From NCBI GenBank assembly GCA_030272585.1, contig BSYQ01000011.1, positions 4,030,001-4,094,000 of the forward strand: a stretch of 64,000 bases of DNA, given 5' to 3'. The notes beneath the pieces are model-generated. The model was not told the DNA's origin, searched no databases, and saw only the letters and a program-made list of their open reading frames with translations. Positions 1 through 10,715 of the stretch are shown here, piece after piece. Every line of letters begins with the position of its first letter. The first letter of the stretch is position 1. The position numbers and the translations under genes were made by a program. The stretch comes from Bryopsis sp. KO-2023. Its lineage: Eukaryota; Chlorophyta; Ulvophyceae; Bryopsidales; Bryopsidaceae.

Positions 1-3000
1 TGGCTTCTGGACCACCCACATCAATCTTTTCCTCTCCCACTGTTTTTCCCGATGGAGTTGCATCGCCATCAGCTGGGGTTTGCGAATCGGTGCCAGGAGA
101 CCCAACTCCGGTCGCCTTCAGATCAGACTGCTGGCTAGGGGGTGTCTGATCCACATCTTGATTCTCTCCTCCCCCATCCATGGCTTCTGCACCACCCACA
201 TCAATCTTTTCCTCTCCCACTGTTTTTCCCGATGGAGTTGCATCGCCATCAGCTGGGGTTTGCGAATCGGTGTCCGGCGACCCCACTCCAGTAGCCTTCA
301 GATCAGACTGTTGGCCAGGGCGTGTTTGATCGGTACCAGGCTTCTCTTCTTTCCCATCCCTGGCTGCTGAACCACCCACATCAATCTTTTCCTCTCCCAC
401 TGTTTTTCCCGATGGAGTTGCATCGCCATCAGCTGGGGTTTGCGAATCGGTGTCCGGCGACCCCACTCCAGTTGCCTTCAGGTCAGACTCCTGGCCAGGG
501 CGTGTTTGATCGGTACCAGGCTTCTCTTCTTTCCCATCCCTGGCTGCTGAACCACCCACATCCGTCTTGTCCCCTCCCTCCTCATCCTGTTTTTCTGATG
601 GACTTTCTTCTCCTTCAGCGGGAGTTTCTGAATCGGTGTCCGGCGACCCCACTCCAGTTGCCTTCAGGTCAGACTCCTGGCCAGGGGATGTTTGATCGGA
701 TTCTGGCTTCTCTTCTTCCCCATCCCTGGGTCCTGGACCACCCACATCCGTCGATACCACTCCCTTCGCATCCTGTTTTCCCGCTTGAGTTTTTTCCCCA
801 TCAGAAGGGGTCTCAGATTCGGTGTCGAGAGAGCCCAATCCGGTTGCCTTCAGGTCAGACTCCTGGCCAGGGGATGTTTGATCGGATTCTGGCTTCTCTT
901 CTTCCCCATCCCTGGGTCCTGGACCACCCACATCCGTCGATATCACTCCCTTCGCATCCTGTTTTCCCGCTTGAGTTTTTTCCCCATCAGAAGAGGTCTC
1001 AGATTCGGTGTCGAGAGAGCCAGCTCCGGTCGCCTTCAGATCAGACTGCTGGCTAGGGGGTGTCTGATCCACATCTTGATTCTCTCCTCCCCCATCCATG
1101 GCTTCTGGACCACCCACATCAATTTTTTCCTCTCCCACTGTTTTTCCTGATGGAGTTGCATCGCCATCAGCTGGGGTTTGCGAATCGGTGTCCGGCGACC
1201 CAACTCCAGTTGCCTTCAGATCAGACTGTTGGCCAGGGCGTGTTTGATCGGTACCAGGCTTCTCTTCTTTCCCATCCCTGGCTGCTGAACCACCCACATC
1301 CGTCTTGTCCCCTCCCTCCTCATCCTGTTTTTCTGATGGAGTTTCTTCTCCTTCAGCGGGTGTTTCTGAATCGGTGTCCGGAGACCCCACTCCAGTTGCC
1401 TTCAGATCAGACTGTTGGCCAGGGCGTGTTTGATCGGTACCAGGCTTCTCTTCTTTCCCATCCCTGGCTGCTGAACCACCCACATCCGTCTTGTCCCCTC
1501 CCTCCTCATCCTGTTTTTCTGATGGAGTTTCTTCTCCTTCAGCGGGAGTTTCTGAATCGGTGTCCGGCGACCCCACTCCAGTTGCCTTCAGATCAGACTG
1601 TTGGCCAGGGCGTGTTTGATCGGTACCAGGCTTCTCTTCTTTCCCATCCCTGGCTGCTGAATCACCCACATCCGTCTTGTCCCCTCCCTCCTCATCCTGT
1701 TTTTCTGATGGAGTTTCTTCTCCTTCAGCGGGTGTTTCTGAATCGGTGTCCGGAGACCCCACTCCAGTTGCCTTCAGATCAGACTGTTGGCCAGGGCGTG
1801 TTTGATCGGTACCAGGCTTCTCTTCTTTCCCATCCCTGGCTGCTGAACCACCCACATCCGTCTTGTCCCCTCCCTCCTCATCCTGTTTTTCTGATGGAGT
1901 TTCTTCTCCTTCAGCGGGAGTTTCTGAATCGGTGTCCGGAGACCCCACTCCAGTTGCCTTCAGATCAGACTGTTGGCCAGGGCGTGTTTGATCGGTACCA
2001 GGCTTCTCTTCTTTCCCATCCCTGGCTGCTGAATCACCCACATCCGTCTTGTCCCCTCCCTCCTCATCCTGTTTTTCTGATGGAGTTTCTTCTCCTTCAG
2101 CGGGTGTTTCTGAATCGGTGTCCGGAGACCCCACTCCAGTTGCCTTCAGATCAGTCTGTTGGCCAGGGCGTGTTTGATCGGTACCAGGCTTCTCTTCTTT
2201 CCCATCCCTGGCTGCTGAACCACCCACATCCGTCTTGTCCCTTCCCTCCTCATCCTGTTTTTCTGATGGAGTTTCTTCTCCTTCAGCGGGTGTTTCTGAA
2301 TCGGTGTCCGGAGACGCAACCCCAATCTTGTCCCCTCCCTCCTCATCCTGTTTTTCTGATGGAGTTTCTTCCCTTTCAGCGGGAGTTTCTGAATCGGTGT
2401 CCGGAGACCCCACTCCAGTTGCCTTCAGGTCAGACTCCTGGCCAGGGGATGTTTGATCGGATTCTGGCTTCTCTTCTTCCCCATCCCTGGGTCCTGGACC
2501 ACCCACATCCGTCGATATCACTCCCTTCGCATCCTGTTTTCCCGCTTGAGTTTTTTCCCCATCAGAAGGGGTCTCAGATTCGGTGTCGAGAGAGCCCAAT
2601 CCGGTTGCCTTCAGGTCAGACTCCTGGCCAGGGGATGTTTGATCGGATTCTGGCTTATCTTCTTCCCCATCCCTGGGTCCTGGACCACCCACATCCGTCG
2701 ATATCACTCCCTTCGCATCCTGTTTTCCCGCTTGAGTTTTTTCCCCATCAGAAGGGGTCTCAGATTCGGTGTCGAGAGAGCCAGCTCCGGTCGCCTTCAG
2801 ATCAGACTGCTGGCTAGGGGGTGTCTGATCCACATCTTGATTCTCTCCTCCCCCATCCCTGGCTTCTGGACCACCCACATCAATCTTTTCCTCTCCCACT
2901 GTTTTTCCCGATGGAGTTGCATCGCCATCAGCTGGGGTTTGCGTATCGGTGCCAGGAGACCCAACTCCGGTCGCCTTCAGATCAGACTGCTGGCTAGGGG

Positions 3001-4490
3001 GTGTCTGATCCACATCTTGATTCTCTCCTCCCCCATCCCTGGCTTCTGGACCACCCACATCAATCTTTTCCTCTCCCACTGTTTTTCCCGATGGAGTTGC
3101 ATCGCCATCACCTGGGGTTTGCGAATCGGTGTCCGGAGACCCCACTCCGGTTGCCTTCAGATCTGACTGTTGGTCAGGGCGTGTTTGATCGGGACCAGGC
3201 TCCTCTTCTTTCCCACCCCTGGCTGCTGAACCACCCACATCCGTCTCGTCCCCTCCCTCGACATCTTGTTTTCCAGGAGCAGTTTCTTCCCCAGAAGCAA
3301 GCGTTTCCGAATCGATGTCAGGAGACCCAACTTTGGTGGCCTTCAGATCAGATTGTTGGCCAGAGCGTGTTTGATCGGTACCAGCCTTCGCTTCTTTCCC
3401 ACCCCTGGCTGCTGAACCACCCACATCTGTCTTGTCCCCTCCCTCGACATCTTGTTCTCCAGGAGCAGTTTCTTCCCCAGAAGCAAGCGTTTCCGAATCG
3501 ATGTCAGGAGACCCAACTTTGGTGGCCTTCAGATCAGATTGTTGGCCAGAGCGTGTTTGATCGGTACCAGCCTTCGCTTCTTTCCCATCCCTGGCTGCTG
3601 AACCACCCACATCCGTCTTGTCCCCTCCCTCGACATCTTGTTCTCCAGGAGCAGTTTCTTCCCCAGAAGCAAGCGTTTCCGAATCGATGTCAGGAGACCC
3701 AACTTTGGTGGCCTTCAGATCAGATTGTTGGCCAGAGCGTGTTTGATCGGTACCAGCCTTCGCTTCTTTCCCACCCCTGGCTGCTGAACCACCCACATCT
3801 GTCTTGTCCCCTCCCTCGACATCTTGTTCTCCAGGAGCAGTTTCTTCCCCAGAAGCAAGCGTTTCCGAATCGATGTCAGGAGACCCAACTTTGGTGGCCT
3901 TCAGATCAGATTGTTGGCCAGAGCGTGTTTGATCGGTACCAGCCTTCGCTTCTTTCCCACCCCTGGCTGCTGAACCACCCACATCTGTCTTGTCCCCTCC
4001 CTCGACATCTTGTTCTCCAGGAGCAGTTTCTTCCCCAGAAGCAAGCGTTTCCGAATCGATGTCAGGAGACCCAACTTTGGTGGCCTTCAGATCAGATTGT
4101 TGGCCAGAGCGTGTTTGATCGGTACCAGCCTTCGCTTCTTTCCCACCCCTGGCTGCTGAACCACCCACATCTGTCTTGTCCCCTCCCTCGACATCTTGTT
4201 CTCCAGGAGCAGTTTCTTCCCCAGAAGCAAGCGTTTCCGAATCGATGTCAGGAGACCCAACTTTGGTGGCCTTCAGATCAGATTGTTGGCCAGAGCGTGT
4301 TTGATCGGTACCAGCCTTCGCTTCTTTCCCATCCCTGGCTGCTGAACCACCCACATCCGTCTTGTCCCCTCCCTCGACATCTTGTTCTCCAGGAGCAGTT
4401 TCTTCCCCAGAAGCAAGCGTTTCCGAATCGATGTCAGGAGACCCAACTTTGGTGGCCTTCAGATCAGACTGTTGGCCAGGGGGTTCTGCT
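1..4490. repeat. Tandem repeat array, 180- and 186-bp units (about 24 copies)
   Basis: The unit length is a multiple of three, so one minus-strand frame stays open throughout (60- or 62-residue repeats sharing QQSDLKAT and VGSP cores). At least three unit types occur in blocks. Near 3240-4480 there are seven almost identical units (TAPGEQDVEGG type). At 1230-2400 and 540-720 there are units with TPSEKQDEEGG. At 1-540, 720-1230 and 2450-3160 there are units of the DSQTPADGD or longer mixed types. Block-wise similarity suggests recent unequal exchange or gene conversion. Confidence 0.95.
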
Positions 4491-5806
4491 CCCGGTTTTA
4501 CAATCGGGTCTCCTTGTGGAGTTGTTCCCTTATTGCTTCGGCAGGTGCAAAGCCCACATGTTTTTGCACAGTATCCTTGAGGCACCACGGTTGTATCCCT
4601 CATCCAGTCAGCAAAGCATTTGTTGAACACGTATTTCTGGGTTCACCATCATAGAGCTGTCTCAGTTTTTTCTTTTCCAGTGCTAGGTAACCGGATGAAA
4701 CGATTATCTGTACATGAAGCAATTTTTTTAAAAGCGATTTTGGTCAGGTGGCATCCTTTATGTTTTGGTTTCTTTGGAAGAACCTCACCTCGACTTCGCA
4801 TGAGAATCTGCTTCTTGGTGGACGAATGTCTGTGCAAGCACAAGCCTCCCCTTTCATAATCTCCACTTCAGGTCTGGCTGTAATGAAAACTGGGGCGCCC
4901 GGGCACCCGCAACGACCACAGGTTGTTTGACAGTACCCATTCGGTCGATCCTTAAATTTATGCAGCATCCAGTCCACTTCACATTTGCCCCATTTCGCCT
5001 TGAGATCAAGACAAAACATTTGTCAGGATTCCAAACTTTCTTTACATTTGTCAGGATTCCAAAGTTGCCCATTCCAAAGTTGTTTAGGGGTACAACACAG
5101 TTGGTCGCTTTTGTTCGCAATAAGAAATATTGCGATAAAAGAGTTTTTGGGGGGCGTTTTAAGAAACTGAAACGGGTAGGGTGGTTGAGTTGTTTGAGAA
5201 AATTTCACCTGATCTCTGCAGCTGCCTCCAGGGGGTGCGATATCTGTGCAGTGACACTCTTCTGTTCCGAACTGCCCCAATCCTGCAAATTCATTTCACG
5301 GAGTAAGAAGGAAGCTGGCCTTCTCAAAGTCCAGATTCTCTTGAATATGTTCAAAAAAGGGCAACATTTTTGAAGGCTACTGGAAAATCGCATTAAGTTG
5401 GGCAGCACTTTATCGTCGTTTTATGATGGAACAATTGCGAGACAAGTTTTGATCAAGTGCCGTATATCAGCATGCGAAGAGGCAAGAAACATAACACTCT
5501 GCACTAGCACATTCATGCTAGCATCATGTGCACCTCTGACATTTTCCATGAAGATTTTAATTCTAAAGATCGATTTCCTAAAAATTGTCCAGGAACTGTT
5601 CACATTTAGTGTCCGTATGTTGTCCCTTCTCATTTTTTTTGGAGTCAGACATGGAATTTGATTTTCTCGAATCAGCAAGTGATCCATTCCCCATATTCTA
5701 TACCATCGCCTTCTGTCGCCTCGGCCAAAACGAATTTCAACACCACAATAGCCACAAGATAAATTCCCAGCTTGAACTTGAATTTGGTCAGCAAGGGCAC
5801 CCTCAT
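1..5806 (-). CDS. Secreted ShKT-domain protein with long tandem repeats (3' partial, runs off left edge)
   Basis: Exons in transcript order: 5704-5806, 5209-5282, 4789-4998, and 4636 to the left edge. Phases (1, 0, 0) close at all three introns. Exon 1 encodes a signal peptide starting MRVPLLTKFKFKLG, with a hydrophobic core ending near VLAEA. Two ShKT modules follow. The first runs from CTDIAPPGGSC to CQTTCGRC and the second from CTDIRPPRSRFSC to YCAKTCGLC; each is split by an intron just before its tryptophan-containing half. The rest, about 1,500 codons, is an acidic Gly/Ser/Thr/Pro-rich repeat with no stop in the window. ShKT domains are small Cys-rich extracellular modules found in many protist, plant and animal secreted proteins, not only in toxins. 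Inferred role: surface or extracellular matrix protein. The ShKT call is firm; the function is unknown. Confidence 0.85.
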
Positions 5807-6883
5807 CCTGAACACAGTGCACACACTACTTCATCCTGAAGGATGGGCAACGGATCCGGTTTAAACTAAACATAGGACTGCATGCAAAAGTGCAATTTCC
5901 TGCAGGGTTTTGAAGCAGGAAGATATCCATGTCCAGCTTTTATCATGTGAGTTTCCTTTCTGTTTTTTTTTTCACAGTTTGCGATGGGACAATCGGTATG
6001 TTGTTCAAATTTTTGCAAAGCCACTTCATGTGAATCAATTCGATCGAGTGGCGGAGGGCGGGACATCATCGATCGACTTCTGGCCATTGGCAAAGAAGTT
6101 CGCTAAAGACCGGATCGGATCGATCTGATCCGGTTCACCAACGGCCCACCCGCCTCCTGTTGTGGCGACCGCGGCGCGTTTGTGCCAAAAACAAACTGAA
6201 TTGATACTGTTGATCAAGTCCAAACGATCGACCTTTGCTCAAGAAAACCCCGAAAAGAAACTGATCTCTGCGAACCGGATCGGGTTCGCTTCGCGATCGC
6301 TAGTTGTATCAAAGCACATGAAAAAAAATCGCTCGTGATGGGCGTGGCGTCTTTCCCACCACCAAAGCCACCCAACCTTTGCCTCCTCTTCTTCCGCATC
6401 CCTCGATCTAAACCACCTATCCAACTCTGGATTTTTTGGCGACAGCAAAATAATTTTCGAGGAACAAGATGCTATGTTTGCTCGGTCCACCAAAGTCGCA
6501 GCTGAAAGCGAAAGGGCTGCAGGAAGGCTTGGGAAGAATACAAATACTTTTGGGTTTCGACTCTGGGCGGTGCTGCAAATAAGACAGACGTCCAACGTAA
6601 ATCGATGGGACCACCCCTCATCCTGTCGACGCATCTTGATCGCAGAAACTTGTTGCCGTTTTGGGCAGTTACGAGCTGCAAGTGGCGGCTGGAGTGCATT
6701 GTTTTTGCTATAACGCTCACAACCCAGATGATACTCCAGGCACAATGAATTCCTGCAGTTGGGCGCCGCCAGACCTACATACGGAGAAGGAACCACCAAG
6801 GAAGATTGATCTAGATCTAGATCGCCTGGCGGCGCTCTGCGAGTTTGAGTCGTGTGTGCTCGTATGTTCAACACGTAACTTAA
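5807..6883. other. Intergenic region upstream of the ShKT-repeat gene
   Basis: I found no exon here that I can support. Several short open frames exist on both strands, but none shows a domain or a consistent splice pattern. The region should contain the promoter and 5' UTR of the ShKT gene, which starts at 5806 on the minus strand. Confidence 0.4.
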
Positions 6884-7034
6884 GGATTAGATTGGGGTGC
6901 TGTACAGCACATGTTCCGTAACATTGCTTGTGTGGGTGTTTCAACAGGGCGTAGGATGCGCCGGTTGTGTAAATCAGCAGTGGAAGATGAACACGAATTT
7001 CTTTTTTATACGTCGACATTGCCAATGCCAGTGC
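6884..7034 (+). pseudogene. Decayed LINE C-terminal fragment
   Basis: A plus-strand frame reads GLDWGAV...FRNIACVGVSTGRR, then RRLCKSAVEDEHEFLFY. This matches the C-terminal region of non-LTR retrotransposon ORF2 proteins, where a GR..R.LC..C....EDE.HFL..C zinc-knuckle motif follows the reverse transcriptase. Some of the metal-binding residues are missing and there is no reverse transcriptase beside it, so it is a relic. It has the same type of EDE-HFL motif as the LINE 1.5 kb downstream, but lies on the opposite strand. Confidence 0.55.
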
Positions 7035-7384
7035 ATCTGCAAACCCAACCATGCTTGTAATCTTTTGATATTTTCCTTGATTGATTTTTGGTTGTCAAAA
7101 GAAGGTTGACTGCTGTGAGTGCGATTGGTGCGGCCGGATTTTTGCTCATCCTCTTCTCCATCATAAAAAAGCTGGTGCCTTTGCATATTTTTGATACATT
7201 GATTCATTGTTGCAAAATTTGCCGCAGAGGGATCTATTTTGCGAAATAAATATATAACATTTGTTTGTTTGCGAAGTACCACTTGCGAAATAGAAGTGCA
7301 GAAACGAACACAAACAGTGGATGATTTCGTTTGAACAATTCAAAAGACACCGCCTTGAAATCGTGAAATTGTCAAAGGTCGTGT

Positions 7385-7398
7385 CAAAAGTTCGTCCA
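7385..7398. repeat. Target-site duplication, copy at the LINE 3' end
   Basis: The 14-bp sequence CAAAAGTTCGTCCA is repeated exactly at 9505-9518. The two copies flank the non-LTR element, as expected for target-primed reverse transcription. Confidence 0.85.
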
Positions 7399-7560
7399 TA
7401 ATCATAATTACAACCATAACATAACATAACATAATTACACGCGAAGAAGCCACCCAGCTTCTATTGCGGAAAAATGTACACCAATGTGAACAGACGAATG
7501 TTTGGAACCAAAAAACAAACAAAAACAAAAAAAAAAACAAAAAACACAGAGCATCAGGCA

Positions 7561-7980
7561 CTAACTGCCGGTAGACCCAAAACTACCCAAACCACGATCC
7601 GTAAGGGACAAAGAATCTGCAATAATTACTTGAGGAGTAACAATTTTTTCCAAAAGTAATTGAACCACCCTATCACCCGCTTTAATGTAAAAATCTTCAG
7701 AGGAGAAGTTAAAAAGAACCGCAATCAAAGAACCCCTATAGTCACTGTCAATAACCCCAGCACCCAGAAATAACTTGAACCTGGCACAGAGACCCGAACG
7801 AATTTCCAACCGACCATAATAACCTTGAGGGATTTCAACCGCCACACCCATATCAACCAGACCGTTATTCCAAGCTGGAATAACATAATCCTGGGGCGAG
7901 TAAAGGTCATAGCCCGCCGAACCCAAGGAAGCCCGAGTCGGAACTCGAGCAGCATCATGTTTAAGAAGAACCCGCAGCAT
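7561..7980 (-). CDS. dUTPase (trimeric dUTP pyrophosphatase fold) at the 3' end of the LINE
   Basis: A 139-residue frame with all five dUTPase motifs in order: GSAGYDLYS (I), GRLEIRSGL (II), GAGVIDSDYRG (III), GDRVVQLLLEKI (IV) and RGLGSFGSTG (V). The catalytic Asp in motif III and the Gly-rich C-terminal arm are intact, so an active enzyme is possible. It would hydrolyse dUTP to dUMP and pyrophosphate, limiting uracil incorporation. Its ATG overlaps the end of the upstream LINE frame by 20 nt in a different frame. Expression could be by reinitiation, by +1 frameshifting, or as a fusion in an unmutated parent copy. It lies wholly inside the target-site duplications, so it belongs to the element. 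Confidence 0.9.
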   Translation of the reverse strand: MLRVLLKHDAARVPTRASLGSAGYDLYSPQDYVIPAWNNGLVDMGVAVEIPQGYYGRLEIRSGLCARFKLFLGAGVIDSDYRGSLIAVLFNFSSEDFYIKAGDRVVQLLLEKIVTPQVIIADSLSLTDRGLGSFGSTGS

Positions 7981-9480
7981 TGTTCTCCCGAATACACAAG
8001 ACAGCCCTCCGTAAGAGGAAAAAATCCTTCAACATACGTGCAACCTTAATCTGATCAACCCTATTGAAGAGAAAGAAAAGATTGCGACAACGGAAAAACT
8101 CTGACCAGCGAATACGCAAAAAATTATATGCCGGACACACATAAAGAAAATGGAACTCATCCTCCACTACCCCAAAACCACATACCCTGCAGAATCGTAA
8201 TTCCCGCACCACAAGAGGATGTTGTAACCGACCCGAATCTACCTGAAGACCATGAACCCCCGCCCGAAAGGCACAATAAATTTTTCGCAGAGAACTTGTC
8301 GAAAGGACAGAAAGGCAATCCAAGAATCGAATATTCCGTTTGATTTGACTAAAAAAATATCGAACATGGGACTTCTCCGACGAAAAAGTCAACCTCGAAA
8401 AATGATTCTTAAAATTAGAAGACCACAGCCTAATATCAATAATGCTCTTTCCAGAAAAAGAAATTAAGTGCTCTTTCACCAAAGACTCAACCCTGACCAC
8501 CCAAGACGAACCACACCTATGTTCATCCAAAAGACTATTAAAAATAGCCTTAGATGGATGTTCCTCAGGAAGAGAAAAAAGTTTATTCCAGAATCTAAAA
8601 AATTAGACGCCTAAAAAAAAACTCTAAAGGGTAAGTCCCCATATCCGCATATAACACCTCCGTGGGAGCACGCCGAGGCAAATTTAAACAAAACCGTAAA
8701 AAAGCCAAATGAGACCGCTCGAGCGAATCCCTCTGTCCTTTAGTCAAAAACAAATACCAAATAGCACTCCCAAAATTTATTGAACCAAAAACGAATTGTT
8801 TAAACAAATTATATTTAACCCGAGGATCTTCAATTTTATGTTTCGACAAATGACTATAAAGCAATCCAAGAGAAGAAGACATTTTACGACCAATATGTTG
8901 AAAGTGCGGTAAGAAAATGTTTGACCCAGTACCAAAAAAAACCCCTAAATAGCGAAAAGTTTTAGTAGCCGTTATAAAAGAATCACCAATCTGTACTCCA
9001 TGAACATTAGGAAAGTTAATCACCACCACACCCCTTTTCGAAACGTTCTCAGCAATCCCCCAACTAGCAGAACAACCCGCTAAAGCGTCATTAAGACAAT
9101 TCAAATCTTCCGTATACTGAATCGGAATCATAGTATCATCAGCAAACGCTAACGCCGGAATACATACATTATCAAAAGAAATAGGTCTAATCCCAGAATG
9201 TTCAATAGCACGAATCAAATTATCATGATAAGCCTTATATAATTCCGGACTAAGAGGACAACCCTGACGTACCCCTCTACCTTGAATAAAATTATTCGAA
9301 ACACCAGAAGTACATCGAACTCGAGATATAGCATTCGCATAAATAAAAGCCAAAACCTTCAAAATCTTGTCTGGCACCCCAGTCCTTGCTAACTCAAAAA
9401 AGAGATGGGGATGAGAAACTCGATCAAAGGCTTTTAATAAATCTAAGAAGATTAAAATTAACCCCTTCTTAGATTTTTTT
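7961..9480 (-). pseudogene. LINE ORF2 remnant: reverse transcriptase palm/thumb and C-terminal zinc knuckle
   Basis: Frame 1 (9480 to 8595) carries RT motif A (FLDLLKAFDRV), a GVRQGCPLSP motif and the catalytic FADD box (ALAFADDTMIPIQ), followed by thumb sequence. After a one-base shift near 8600, the second frame (about 8590 to 7961) continues with RFWNKLFSLPEEHPSKA and the C-terminal knuckle CRVCGFGVVEDEFHFLYVC. There is no endonuclease domain or N-terminal RT, because the copy is 5'-truncated. An in-frame TAA lies immediately upstream of motif A. The RT domain itself is not in doubt; the clade is not assigned. Confidence 0.9.
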
Positions 9481-9504
9481 GACAGAAAAAATTACAACCC
9501 ACAG

Positions 9505-9518
9505 CAAAAGTTCGTCCA
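9505..9518. repeat. Target-site duplication, copy at the LINE 5' end
   Basis: Exact 14-bp match to 7385-7398 (CAAAAGTTCGTCCA). It marks the truncated 5' boundary of the element. Confidence 0.85.
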
Positions 9519-10715
9519 ATACGATGGCTTCACTCTCTTTTATGCCCATCCACTCTAACCGTCATTTCCACAATTCTCGTGGTTGCAAGAAATGGATGTT
9601 TTCTTCGAGTTCTGGTCGGTTCAGGGCTTTTTTCTTTGTGGTTTTTCATCAGGATGCGTTTTTTTTCGAGGTGATGGTAGATGTCCAAGTTTGAGCCAAT
9701 GATCAGTAAGAAAGGAAGCTGGGAACCCACGAACGTTTCACCATATTCCTTGTGCTTTCGTTCTAAGATACAGAAGGATAGAAGTCTCTTACTAAGAAAG
9801 TTTCTACTTTCTGACCACTTCAAACTTAATATATATATATTCATTTATTCATTTAATTTGTTAGAGATGTATTGACAAGATAGCTAGTGATTGGGATGGT
9901 CAGAGTGATTACCCTCTATTTTGGACAACGCTTTACTTATAGAAACGAACAAACATATTTATGCGAAGATGCCGCCCGACATCCAGCCAAAGATAAGCTT
10001 CTAAGAAAAGTAGCTACCCGTTTCTGACAATACTGCAGAAGCAATCGAGGAACAGATACAAAAAAAACAAATGATGGTCTTCATCCACTGCTAGAAAGCA
10101 GTTCATAGTAGACAATCCATCCAAAAAAAACCGCTCTTACAAGATTCCAAATCAAAAGAAACGTTCTTTTTGAACTTCATGCATCTGCGCTGCACAGTGC
10201 ATGAATGCTCCTTGATACCAAACCATCGCAAAAACTCAAACAATCAGCTAAAAAATGCACAAAAAGTAACCCCCTCCCCCCAATGACAAAGAAAACAATA
10301 AAATCCAATTGAAAACAATAAATCACTCAGAAAAAGAATACGAACAGCCACCGTCAGAAAGAATCAAAGAGAGTCGCAACTCAAATTCTCATGAAACCTA
10401 AGTTGCAACACTTGACATTGGATGAAGTTTGACGAAATCGTTAGATCTGTAGAAATCCAACGTCTTGCAAGGGACGATTTTGGCACGATTTTGGCAGTGC
10501 AGTTTCAGGAGTGGAGAAACTCTCAAGTATCCGACTTCCTAATGATCCTTCCATTGAGAGGCTGAATAGGGCGGTGGTTGCCAGACTGTCGAGGTGGGTC
10601 GCACTCACGGGCTGAAGGAAAGCACACGCACCTCGAGTTTTTCTATGTATGAAAAGAAAGGGATAACGTATGACCGACCAGCTGACCGGATTCACCCACT
10701 CATGAACGGACGTAT
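9519..10715. other. Intergenic, no gene seen
   Basis: AT-rich sequence with only short open frames on both strands. It separates the LINE from the 3' end of the carbonic anhydrase gene. I see no conserved domain or splice-consistent exon. Confidence 0.4.

Larger units (their letters stand above)
7399..9504 (-). mobile_element. 5'-truncated non-LTR retrotransposon (LINE) with a 3' dUTPase frame
   Basis: The element is bounded by a perfect 14-bp target-site duplication (7385-7398 and 9505-9518). Read on the minus strand it begins just upstream of reverse-transcriptase motif A. It then encodes the rest of the RT, the C-terminal CCHC-like knuckle and a dUTPase, and ends in a simple tail containing several TTATG units (about 7400-7440). 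5' truncation, flanking duplication and a microsatellite tail are typical of LINE insertion. The exact duplication implies a fairly young insertion. One frame break interrupts the RT/C-terminal ORF near 8600, in a T run. Confidence 0.85.

Noticed and set aside
1060..2817. Plus-strand frames of 585 and 541 codons across the left repeat array (1060-2817, 3001-4626)
   Set aside because: They are shadows kept open by repeat units that are multiples of three. The minus-strand frame is longer, runs into ShKT exons and a signal peptide in phase, and has a sensible acidic composition.
8128..8467. Plus-strand frames at 8128-8343 and 8252-8467
   Set aside because: They lie antisense to the LINE C-terminal region, which has the zinc-knuckle motif.
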